From Pseudomonadota bacterium (GTDB lineage: Bacteria; Pseudomonadota; Gammaproteobacteria; Steroidobacterales; Steroidobacteraceae), in NCBI GenBank assembly GCA_947454665.1, contig CANGMU010000021.1:1-17936 (forward strand): a stretch of 17,936 bases of DNA, given 5' to 3'. The position numbers and the translations under genes are program-made. Position 1 is the stretch's first letter, and every line of letters begins with the position of its first letter. Shown here piece after piece: positions 7,693 to 14,279 of the stretch. The notes below the pieces were generated by a model that saw only the letters and a list, made by a program, of their open reading frames with translations, did no database searches and was not told where the DNA came from.

Positions 7693-7703
7693 AGCCCGGA
7701 CAC
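7678..7703. terminator. Possible hairpin between convergent murA and tannase genes
   Basis: CCGGGC (7682-7687) pairs with GCCCGG (7694-7699) around a six-base loop. Three further pairs, GTG with CAC, lie outside a single C/A mismatch. The hairpin overlaps the murA stop codon and sits before the convergent gene's stop at 7718. There is no T-run on either strand, so it is not a classical intrinsic terminator. Confidence 0.35.
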
Positions 7704-7717
7704 CAAAGCTGGGACGG

Positions 7718-9184
7718 TCAGTCCGCGACGCAGGCGAAGTTCGCAGCAGCGTTCACATCACCCTTGCCGGTGTATCGCGGATACGCCGGATAGCGGCACA
7801 GCGGCCGCGTGAAGCGGGGCGGCGCGTCGGGCTTGTCCCGCTTGGCCGCCGTCAGCGTGGCGGGCGTCTTGCCCGCTTCCACCCACTCCATTAGCGGCGT
7901 CAGCAGGTCGATGCTGTCGGCACCCGGGCCGCCGCTGCAGTGGCCGACACCCGGCGCGATGTAGAGCCGCGTGCTGCGCTCTGACAATGCCGGGCCGGCG
8001 GCCGTCGTCAGGTCCGCCCAGCTGCGGATCATGTCCCGGTGCGACAGCAGCGCATCGTCAGAGCCATGCCAGACCATGATGCGGCCGCCGCGCTTCAGGT
8101 ATTGCACGAGGTCCGGCACCGTGGGGTTGAACTGATACTGCTTTTCCAGCACTTCGCTGCTACGGGGCAGCGCAGCGATTGGATCGAAGCCCGCCGGCGA
8201 CCAGTTTGCGTCGTTCTCGATGATGTAGCGGAAGTGCCCGGTTCCGAAGAGCGGGAAGGCCGGCGCACCGAGCGCCATGTTGCCCAAGCCATAGCCTGAA
8301 TAGACGACCTTGCCGTCCGGCGTCTTGAGATCCGTCATCAGCGCCGTTGCCGCAGCCACCTGCGCAGGCGTCAGGCCCACGCTGGCGGGCACGTCACGCG
8401 CGACATCGAAATCGCAGCGCTGCCAGGCCGAGATCACGCCGTCCTTGGCGCCATCGGCCTCGTCACAGCGCGCGACCGCTGCGGCATGGATCTGCGCGAA
8501 CTGGGTGGCGCTGGGCAATTGCAGGCTCGCGGCGCGCGTCCAGGCAGAGACCTGCCCGGTCAGGTTCAGCGTTGGTGCGACGGCCACCACGCCATCGAAT
8601 TCCGTGCCGTATTTCGCCGCGGCATTCAATGCGCCGCGGCCGCCGTTCGAACAGCCGTCGTAATAGGCGTGGTGGGGTGCCGTGCCGTAATAGGCCTGCG
8701 TCACCGCCTTGCCGAAGCGCGTGGCGATCAGGATCGCGCCATGGGCATAGCGCTCGAGTCCACGCGGGTTGTTGAGCAGGTCGGCGCCGCTCATGTCGCG
8801 GTGACCGCCATTGTTGGCGCCTTGGGCGGCACCGGCCACGAGCGCCGGGTTGCTGGCGCCGACCGGCACGATGATGCCGTCGAAACCGCCGCCGCCCCGC
8901 TGCACGTAGCGGCCCCGCCAGGCATCGGGCAGGCGGACTTCAAGGTCATGTTCGGTGCCGCGCTCTGTGCCGGTGACGCGGCAATAGCCGGGCACCGCGC
9001 CTTTGGCGGCAACGTGGGTCGCGCCGGTGACCTCGACGTTCATGAAGCTCTGGCCCTGCAAGGCCTCGCAGGCGATGGCCGGCTTGAGCGGTTTCGTGGC
9101 CGCTGCCGCGTGGGATGCGGGCAGCACGGAAAATCCCAGTGCCAGTCCGGTCGCGATGCGGATCGCCTGTCGATGCGTCGTCAT
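7718..9184 (-). CDS. Secreted tannase / feruloyl esterase family hydrolase
   Basis: The 488-residue protein belongs to the tannase/feruloyl-esterase family, serine hydrolases that cleave aromatic acid esters such as gallate or ferulate esters. A signal peptide covers about residues 1-28, with cleavage probably after SHAAAA. The family-specific CS-D-HC arrangement is complete: Cys178-Ser179 in DGCSNGGRGAL, Asp377 in HGSDDALL, and His415-Cys416 in VGHCSGG; in this family the two Cys form a disulfide that holds Ser and His together. CDEADGAKDGVI (240-251) matches the lid Ca-binding loop. The start at 9184 has a strong Shine-Dalgarno (AGGAGAGGA, complement of 9189-9197). It begins 16 bases after the DegS-like gene and is probably co-transcribed with it. 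The exact substrate cannot be read from sequence. Confidence 0.9.
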   Translation of the reverse strand: MTTHRQAIRIATGLALGFSVLPASHAAAATKPLKPAIACEALQGQSFMNVEVTGATHVAAKGAVPGYCRVTGTERGTEHDLEVRLPDAWRGRYVQRGGGGFDGIIVPVGASNPALVAGAAQGANNGGHRDMSGADLLNNPRGLERYAHGAILIATRFGKAVTQAYYGTAPHHAYYDGCSNGGRGALNAAAKYGTEFDGVVAVAPTLNLTGQVSAWTRAASLQLPSATQFAQIHAAAVARCDEADGAKDGVISAWQRCDFDVARDVPASVGLTPAQVAAATALMTDLKTPDGKVVYSGYGLGNMALGAPAFPLFGTGHFRYIIENDANWSPAGFDPIAALPRSSEVLEKQYQFNPTVPDLVQYLKRGGRIMVWHGSDDALLSHRDMIRSWADLTTAAGPALSERSTRLYIAPGVGHCSGGPGADSIDLLTPLMEWVEAGKTPATLTAAKRDKPDAPPRFTRPLCRYPAYPRYTGKGDVNAAANFACVAD

Positions 9185-9200
9185 CAGATCCTCTCCTGTG

Positions 9201-10451
9201 TCAGCGCGCTCGGGGGCCTTCGATCACTGGCAGCTCCACCGTGAAGGAGCGGGGGCCGCGCTGTCCGGCCAGCTTCAAGGTGGTGCCGGGTTTGTGGGTG
9301 GCGATCAGCGCCAGGACGTCCTGCGCGCTGCGCACTGCGCGGCTGTCGATGCTGATCAGGCGATCGTTGATCGCGAGCCCGATCCGGAGCGCGGGTGATT
9401 CCAGGTAGAGATCGTCGACGACCACGCTGCCTGCCGGGTAGCCGAGCTGCGCGGCGCGCTCCGGCTCCGCATCGCCCGCAATGATCCCGACCCAGCCGCG
9501 CACCACGCGTCCCTTGGCGAGGATCTCGCCCATCACGCCGCGCACGAGATCCACGGGGATCGCAACGCCCAGGCCTTCCGCGCCGCGGTTCTTGCCCAGC
9601 ACGGCTGTATTGATGCCGATGAGTTCGCCGCGCACGTTGACGAGCGCCCCACCGGAGTTGCCCTCGTTGATGGCGGCGTCGGTCTGGATGAAGTTCTCGA
9701 AGGTGGCGACGCCGAGCTGTGCGCGTCCGGTAGCACTGACGATGCCGTGCGTCACGGTCTGCGCGAGGCCCAGGGGGCTGCCGATGGCCAGCACGACATC
9801 GCCCACCTGCACGTGGTCCGAGCGACCTAGCTGCATGACGGGCAGCTTGTCGAGCTTCACGCGCAGCACTGCGAGGTCCGTGTCCGGGTCGCGACCGACG
9901 ACTTCCGCCACGGCATTGCGGCCGTCGGCGATCTGCACCTGGATCTTCTCGGCGCCGGCGATCACATGGTGGTTGGTGATGATGTGGCCGGCCGCGTCCA
10001 CGATGACGCCGGAGCCCAGGCTCTGTTGCACGCGCTGTCGATAGCGGGGCAGCACGCGACCCGGGAAGAAGGGATCGATGCCGCCCGAGGGCAGCTGCTC
10101 GGTGACCTTGCGTTCGGCGAAGATATAGACCACGGCTGGCGCGCTGGCGCGTACGGCCGTGGCGTAACTCGCGACGCCCGGGGACGGCCCCGTATCCGGC
10201 GGGCCGAAGGGCGCTGACGCGGAGGCGTCGGTCGGAGCGGTCGCCGAGCCTGTCCGCGCGGTCGCGGGCGACGCCACGGGCAGGGCTGCTGGCAGGGCCG
10301 GTGTCAGTTGCGCGGGCATTTCGACCCGCTGGGGCATGGCGGGCAGCACGAGCTGCGGCCAGAGCCGGGTCGCGGCCACGGCCAGCAACAGGCCACCGGC
10401 TACCGACAGGCCCACGAAGAGGGTGGCTCGCCTGATGTCGTTCACGGTCAT
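9201..10451 (-). CDS. DegS/AlgW-type membrane-anchored serine protease with one PDZ domain
   Basis: The product is 416 residues. It begins with one membrane segment (about 11-27) and a long Ala/Pro/Ser-rich linker (about 33-95). A trypsin-like HtrA domain follows, then a single PDZ domain (about 317-405). The catalytic triad is visible: His162 in TNHHVIAGA, Asp192 in DTDLAVLRV and Ser266 in EGNSGGALVN. The anchor, the single PDZ and GRVVRGWVGI at the junction point to DegS/AlgW rather than two-PDZ DegP/DegQ. Such proteases sense unfolded outer-membrane proteins and start cleavage of anti-sigma-E. I chose the ATG at 10451 because it leads directly into the membrane segment; longer frames run antisense through petA. 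At 416 residues it exceeds E. coli DegS (355), mostly in the linker. The role in a sigma-E pathway is inferred. Confidence 0.92.
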   Translation of the reverse strand: MTVNDIRRATLFVGLSVAGGLLLAVAATRLWPQLVLPAMPQRVEMPAQLTPALPAALPVASPATARTGSATAPTDASASAPFGPPDTGPSPGVASYATAVRASAPAVVYIFAERKVTEQLPSGGIDPFFPGRVLPRYRQRVQQSLGSGVIVDAAGHIITNHHVIAGAEKIQVQIADGRNAVAEVVGRDPDTDLAVLRVKLDKLPVMQLGRSDHVQVGDVVLAIGSPLGLAQTVTHGIVSATGRAQLGVATFENFIQTDAAINEGNSGGALVNVRGELIGINTAVLGKNRGAEGLGVAIPVDLVRGVMGEILAKGRVVRGWVGIIAGDAEPERAAQLGYPAGSVVVDDLYLESPALRIGLAINDRLISIDSRAVRSAQDVLALIATHKPGTTLKLAGQRGPRSFTVELPVIEGPRAR

Positions 10452-10463
10452 GTTCGCTATAAT
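10435..10463 (+). promoter_or_regulatory. Sigma-70-type promoter for petABC
   Basis: A perfect -10 TATAAT lies at 10458-10463. ATGTCG at 10435-10440 matches the -35 consensus at three of six positions with an ideal 17-base spacer. Transcription would start near 10470, about 25 bases before the petA ATG. The promoter overlaps the start of the divergent protease gene (ATG at 10451). Confidence 0.65.
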
Positions 10464-10494
10464 GCGACAGTTTCCCGCCACGAGCCCAAGATCC

Positions 10495-11136
10495 ATGAGC
10501 GACCACAGCGGCGCCGCACCCCACGGCAGCCCCGAGACGACAGGCGCGGTCGACGAAAGCCGCCGCAGCTTCCTCACCTTCGCGACAGCGGCCACCGGCG
10601 CCATCGGCGCAGCCTTCGGCGCGGTTCCGTTCATCGCCTCCTGGAGCCCCTCCGAGCGCGCCCGCGCGCTGGGTGCCCCGATCGAGGTTGATGTGACCAA
10701 GATCGACCCGGGCCAGATGGTTACCCTGACCTGGCGCAAGCAGGCGATCTACGTCGTGCACCGCACGCCTGAGATGGTCGCCAAGCTCGCCGGCCACGAC
10801 GGTGACCTGAAAGATCCGGGTTCGGCCAGCTCCGAGCAGCCGGACTATGCCAAGAACGCCGCGCGCGCGGCCAAGGACCAGTTCCTGGTCGTCATCGGCA
10901 ACTGCACCCACCTGGGCTGCCTGCCGAAGACGCGTTTCGAGCCGAACCAGCCCGAGCTGGGCACGGACTGGCCGGGCGGCTTCTTCTGCCCCTGCCACGG
11001 CTCGAAGTTCGACATGGCCGGCAGGGTGTTCAACGGTTCGCCGGCTTCGGTGAACCTGCGCATCCCGCCTTACTCGTTCTCCAACGACAGCACGCTCGTC
11101 ATCGGCAAGGATGACGTTGCGCAGGGAGCCGCGTAA
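10495..11136 (+). CDS. petA: Ubiquinol-cytochrome c reductase, Rieske iron-sulfur subunit
   Basis: PetA carries electrons from ubiquinol at the Qo site to cytochrome c1. The product is 213 residues. A twin-arginine motif, ESRRSFLTF (Arg23-Arg24), is followed by a hydrophobic segment (about 29-49) that stays as the membrane anchor, so folded export by Tat is expected. The [2Fe-2S] ligands are complete: Cys137 and His139 in CTHLGC, Cys165 and His168 in CPCHGS; Cys142 and Cys167 form the usual disulfide. The ATG at 10495 was chosen because it gives the normal N-terminus; in-frame sequence upstream is antisense to the protease gene. The stop overlaps the petB start by one base (TAATG). Confidence 0.97.
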   Translation: MSDHSGAAPHGSPETTGAVDESRRSFLTFATAATGAIGAAFGAVPFIASWSPSERARALGAPIEVDVTKIDPGQMVTLTWRKQAIYVVHRTPEMVAKLAGHDGDLKDPGSASSEQPDYAKNAARAAKDQFLVVIGNCTHLGCLPKTRFEPNQPELGTDWPGGFFCPCHGSKFDMAGRVFNGSPASVNLRIPPYSFSNDSTLVIGKDDVAQGAA

Positions 11137-12386
11137 TGGCCGGCGATCACGACAAGCTGCCCGCGCGTCCGGGCTTCATGGGCTGGCTCAACAAGCGCCT
11201 GCCGGTCGATGCCTTTCTGAAGGATCATCTGACCGACTACTACGCCCCGAAGAACTTCAACTTCTGGTACTTCTTTGGCTCGCTGGCATTGCTCGTGCTG
11301 GTGATGCAGCTGCTGACCGGCATCTTCCTGACGATGCATTACAAGGTCGGCGAGATGACGGCCTTCGACTCGGTCGAGTACATCATGCGCGAGGTGCCGT
11401 ACGGCTGGCTCCTGCGCTACCTGCACTCCACGGGTGCGTCGGCGTTCTTCATCGTCGTCTACCTGCACATGTTCCGCGCCTTCCTGTACGGCTCGTACAA
11501 GCAGCCGCGCGAATTGCTGTGGCTGTTCGGCATGGTGATCTACCTCGCGCTGATGGCAGAGGCCTTCATGGGCTATGTGCTGCCGTGGGGCAACATGTCG
11601 TTCTGGGGCGCGCAGGTCATCGTGAACCTGTTCGGCACGATCCCCGTGGTCGGACCAGGCCTGGTCGAGTGGATCCGCGGCGACTACGGCATCGCCGATG
11701 CGACGCTGAACCGCTTCTTCTCGCTGCACGTCGTGGCGGTGCCGCTGGTGTTGCTGCTGCTGGTGACGCTGCACCTCGTGGCCCTCCACGAAGTCGGCTC
11801 GAACAACCCGGACGGCGTCGAGATCAAGGGCAAGAAGGGCGCCAACGGCAAGCCGCTCGACGGCATCCCGTTCCATCCGTACTACACCCTGAAGGACATC
11901 GTCGGCGTCGGCGTGTTCCTGATGCTGTTCTGCGTCGTCGTGTTCTTCGTGCCGACCTTCGGTGGCATCTTCCTGGAGCACGCGAACTTCGACATGGCGA
12001 ACCCGATGTCGACGCCGGACCACATCGCGCCGGTGTGGTACTTCACGCCGTTCTACGCGATCCTCCGCGCGGTTCCGGACCAGCAGCTTGGTGCGCTCGC
12101 GATGGCGCTGTCGCTGGTCTGCCTCGTGCTGGTGCCCTGGCTCGACCGTTCGCCGGTCAAGTCGACACGCTACCGTGGCTGGATCTGGAAGACGGCGCTG
12201 GCGCTGTTCGTGATTTCCTTCATCGGCCTGGGCTACATCGGCCTCAAGGCCCCGTCGCCGCTGTTCACGCTGATGGGCCGGGTCTTCTCGGTCATGTATT
12301 TCGCGTTCTTCGTGCTGATGCCCTGGTACACGAAGATCGATCCCGTGAAGCCGGTGCCCGAGCGAGTGACCTATGAGAAGCATTGA
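11136..12386 (+). CDS. petB: Ubiquinol-cytochrome c reductase, cytochrome b subunit
   Basis: This 416-residue membrane protein holds hemes bL and bH and the Qo and Qi quinone sites of the bc1 complex. Eight hydrophobic helices are recognisable, consistent with full-length cytochrome b. The heme ligands are His97 and His111 in helix B, and His198 and His213 in helix D. The helix D pair is separated by 14 residues, one more than in mitochondrial cytochrome b. The Qo motif reads PVWY (299-302) rather than the common PEWY. A hydrophilic loop near 226-245 (KGKKGANGKP) follows helix D. petB is full length and coupled to petA by TAATG. Confidence 0.98.
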   Translation: MAGDHDKLPARPGFMGWLNKRLPVDAFLKDHLTDYYAPKNFNFWYFFGSLALLVLVMQLLTGIFLTMHYKVGEMTAFDSVEYIMREVPYGWLLRYLHSTGASAFFIVVYLHMFRAFLYGSYKQPRELLWLFGMVIYLALMAEAFMGYVLPWGNMSFWGAQVIVNLFGTIPVVGPGLVEWIRGDYGIADATLNRFFSLHVVAVPLVLLLLVTLHLVALHEVGSNNPDGVEIKGKKGANGKPLDGIPFHPYYTLKDIVGVGVFLMLFCVVVFFVPTFGGIFLEHANFDMANPMSTPDHIAPVWYFTPFYAILRAVPDQQLGALAMALSLVCLVLVPWLDRSPVKSTRYRGWIWKTALALFVISFIGLGYIGLKAPSPLFTLMGRVFSVMYFAFFVLMPWYTKIDPVKPVPERVTYEKH

Positions 12387-12393
12387 GACCGTG

Positions 12394-13194
12394 ATGCACC
12401 GTAACCTCTCCGGGCGCGTTGCCCGCATCGCCGCCGGCCTGCTGGCCGGCGTGGCCCTGATCGCCGCGCCTGCCTTGCAGGCCGCGGAAGAAAAGGCCGC
12501 CGAGGGCCATGAGTCGCATGGTGTGGACTGGCAGGGCTGGAAGGCCGGCAACCAGATCAACGACGCCACCTCTTTGCAGCGTGGCGCCTCGAACTTCATG
12601 AACTATTGCGCCGGCTGCCACTCGCTGAAGTACATGCGCTATGAGCGCATGGCGAAGGACCTGCGCATCGGCGACGAGCAACTGCGCAAGAACCTGCTGC
12701 CGGCCGGCGCGAAGACGACGGATTACATCCTCGCGTCTTTCCCGAAGGCCGAGGCGGAAGCCTGGTTCGGCCGCCAGCCGCCGGACCTGTCGCTGATCAC
12801 CCGTTCGAAGGGCAGCGACTATGTCTTCCAGTTCCTGAAGGGCTTCTACCTCGACGAAACCAAGGCCACGAAGACGGATAACCTCGCCCTGCCGGGTGCG
12901 GCCATGCCGGCCGTCCTGTCGGATCTCGAGGGCGTGAAGCGCGTGGTCTTCGGCCATGGCGAATCGGCGCACGGCGGCAAGAACGTCGAGCGCTTCGATG
13001 AAGTGCAGGCCGGTTCGATGACGCCGGCCCAGTACGACGTCTTCGTGCGCGACACGGTCAACTTCCTCCAGTACGTGGGTGAACCGTCCCAGGTCGATCG
13101 CGTGAGCATCGGCATCTGGGTGCTCCTGTTCCTGGCGGTGTTCACGGGTTTCGCGTGGATGCTGAAGAAGGAATACTGGAAGGACGTGCACTGA
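12394..13194 (+). CDS. petC: Ubiquinol-cytochrome c reductase, cytochrome c1 subunit
   Basis: Cytochrome c1 passes electrons from the Rieske centre to soluble cytochrome c. From the ATG at 12394 the product is 266 residues, with a signal peptide (about 1-30, cleavage near ALQA) and heme attachment site CAGCH (72-76). A likely distal Met ligand is Met171 in AAMPAVL. A C-terminal membrane anchor (about 238-256) is followed by a basic cytoplasmic tail. An in-frame ATG at 12373 would overlap petB by 14 bases and add seven residues including a Glu ahead of the signal peptide. I prefer 12394 because its N-terminus is a cleaner signal peptide, but neither start has a strong Shine-Dalgarno. Confidence 0.95.
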   Translation: MHRNLSGRVARIAAGLLAGVALIAAPALQAAEEKAAEGHESHGVDWQGWKAGNQINDATSLQRGASNFMNYCAGCHSLKYMRYERMAKDLRIGDEQLRKNLLPAGAKTTDYILASFPKAEAEAWFGRQPPDLSLITRSKGSDYVFQFLKGFYLDETKATKTDNLALPGAAMPAVLSDLEGVKRVVFGHGESAHGGKNVERFDEVQAGSMTPAQYDVFVRDTVNFLQYVGEPSQVDRVSIGIWVLLFLAVFTGFAWMLKKEYWKDVH

Positions 13195-13205
13195 TGACGG
13201 CCTTG

Positions 13206-13231
13206 CGGGGGCCGGCCCTGGCCGGTCCCTG
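13206..13231 (+). terminator. GC-rich hairpin after petC
   Basis: Eleven bases after the petC stop, CGGGGGCCGGC can pair with GCCGGTCCCTG as an 11-pair stem (two G/T wobbles) around a four-base loop (13217-13220). No T-run follows. It may partly terminate transcription or protect the petABC message from 3' decay, setting sspA-sspB expression below petABC. Confidence 0.5.
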
Positions 13232-13270
13232 CATCCGACCTGTGATCGAGCGCCGGAAACCCTCGCCGTG

Positions 13271-13873
13271 ATGACGCTTTTCTCCTCTCCGACCGAGTCC
13301 GCCAGCCACCGCACGCGCGTCGTGCTGGCTGAAAAGGGCGTCGAGATCGACATCATCAGTGTCACGCCGGGACGTTTTCCGGAAGACCTGCTCGATCTCA
13401 ACCCCGACCATTCCCTGCCCACGCTCGTGGATCGTGATCTCGTCCTGTACGACTCGCGCGTCATCATCGAGTACCTGGACGAGCGCTTCCCGCATCCGCC
13501 GCTGATGCCCGTGGATCCGGTGACCCGCGCGCAGTTCCGCCTGGCCCTGCTGCGTATCGAGCGGGACTGGTATGGACTTGCCGGTCGCATCGCGGCAGAC
13601 GGCAAGGGGAAGGAGGCCGATGCGGCCCGAGTGCAGTTGCGAGACCTCGTGATGCAGACGGCGCCGTTCTTCACCGTGAAGCCCTGGTTCCTCGGTGACG
13701 AGTTCTCGCTGGTCGATGCGTCGATCGCACCCATCCTATGGCGGCTGCAGCACCTCGGCATCGAGTTGCCGGCCGATGCCGCGCCGCTCGTCAAATACGC
13801 CAACCGTCTCTTTGCGCGCCCCGCCTTTCGCTTCAGCCTGACGGCTGAAGAGCGGGAGATGCGGCGTGGCTGA
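13271..13873 (+). CDS. sspA: Stringent starvation protein A (GST-fold RNA polymerase-associated regulator)
   Basis: SspA has a glutathione-S-transferase fold without enzyme activity and binds RNA polymerase to alter transcription in stationary phase, starvation and acid stress. The 200-residue product closely follows the E. coli protein: MTLFSSPTES, HRTRVVLAEKGVEI, DLNPDHSLPTLVDRDL and EYLDERFPHPPLMPV. The surface Pro-His-Pro (74-76), required for SspA function in E. coli, is conserved. The C-terminal helical domain has FLGDEFSLVDASIAPILWRL and ends LTAEEREMRRG. A GTG one codon upstream (13268) is an equally possible start. It lies 76 bases after petC, past a GC hairpin, and overlaps sspB by eight bases. 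The petABC-sspAB order is common in gammaproteobacteria. Confidence 0.96.
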   Translation: MTLFSSPTESASHRTRVVLAEKGVEIDIISVTPGRFPEDLLDLNPDHSLPTLVDRDLVLYDSRVIIEYLDERFPHPPLMPVDPVTRAQFRLALLRIERDWYGLAGRIAADGKGKEADAARVQLRDLVMQTAPFFTVKPWFLGDEFSLVDASIAPILWRLQHLGIELPADAAPLVKYANRLFARPAFRFSLTAEEREMRRG

Positions 13874-14279
13874 GTTGTCCCGACGCCCTTATCTGCTTCG
13901 TGCGATGTACGAGTGGATGTCGGACTGCGGCCACACGCCGCACGCCATCGTCGACGCGACGCAGCCCGACGTGCAGGTGCCGACCGCCTTCGTGAAGGAC
14001 GGTCGCATCGTGCTGAACATTTCGCCTACTGCCACGCAGGGTCTGCTGATCGGCGCCGACACGATGGAGTTCAGCGCGCGCTTCGGCGGCGTGAGTCATT
14101 ACGTGCGCGTGCCGGTGAACGCGGTGCTCGGCATTTATGCCCGCGAGTCCGGTGAGGGCATGGTCTTCGCGGATGATGTCGTGCCTGAAGGGGGTGGCCC
14201 GGACGGACCCGCCGACATGCCGCCGCCACCAACGCCGGATCCTCCCAAGAAGCGTCCCTCGCTCAAGGTCGTCAAGTAA
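13866..14279 (+). CDS. sspB: ClpXP adaptor protein SspB
   Basis: SspB binds ssrA-tagged proteins and RseA fragments and delivers them to ClpXP. The 137-residue product has the substrate-binding core at about 1-105 (RRPYLLRAMYEWM, TPHAIVDATQPDVQVP, GRIVLNISPTA, FSARFGGVSHYVRVPVNAVL). A Pro/Gly-rich linker and the ClpX-binding tail RPSLKVVK (130-137) follow; E. coli has RPALRVVK. The linker is about 24 residues, roughly half the E. coli length. Translation begins at GTG 13866 inside the end of sspA, with GGGAG upstream, so the pair is coupled. With a DegS/AlgW-like protease in the same window, SspB could act later in the same sigma-E cascade; that link is inference. Confidence 0.95.
   Translation: MAELSRRPYLLRAMYEWMSDCGHTPHAIVDATQPDVQVPTAFVKDGRIVLNISPTATQGLLIGADTMEFSARFGGVSHYVRVPVNAVLGIYARESGEGMVFADDVVPEGGGPDGPADMPPPPTPDPPKKRPSLKVVK

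Noticed and set aside
11070..12599. Long open frame on the minus strand opposite petB
   Set aside because: It lies antisense to a clear cytochrome b, has a His/Glu/Arg-rich composition typical of GC-rich shadow frames, and shows no recognisable domain.
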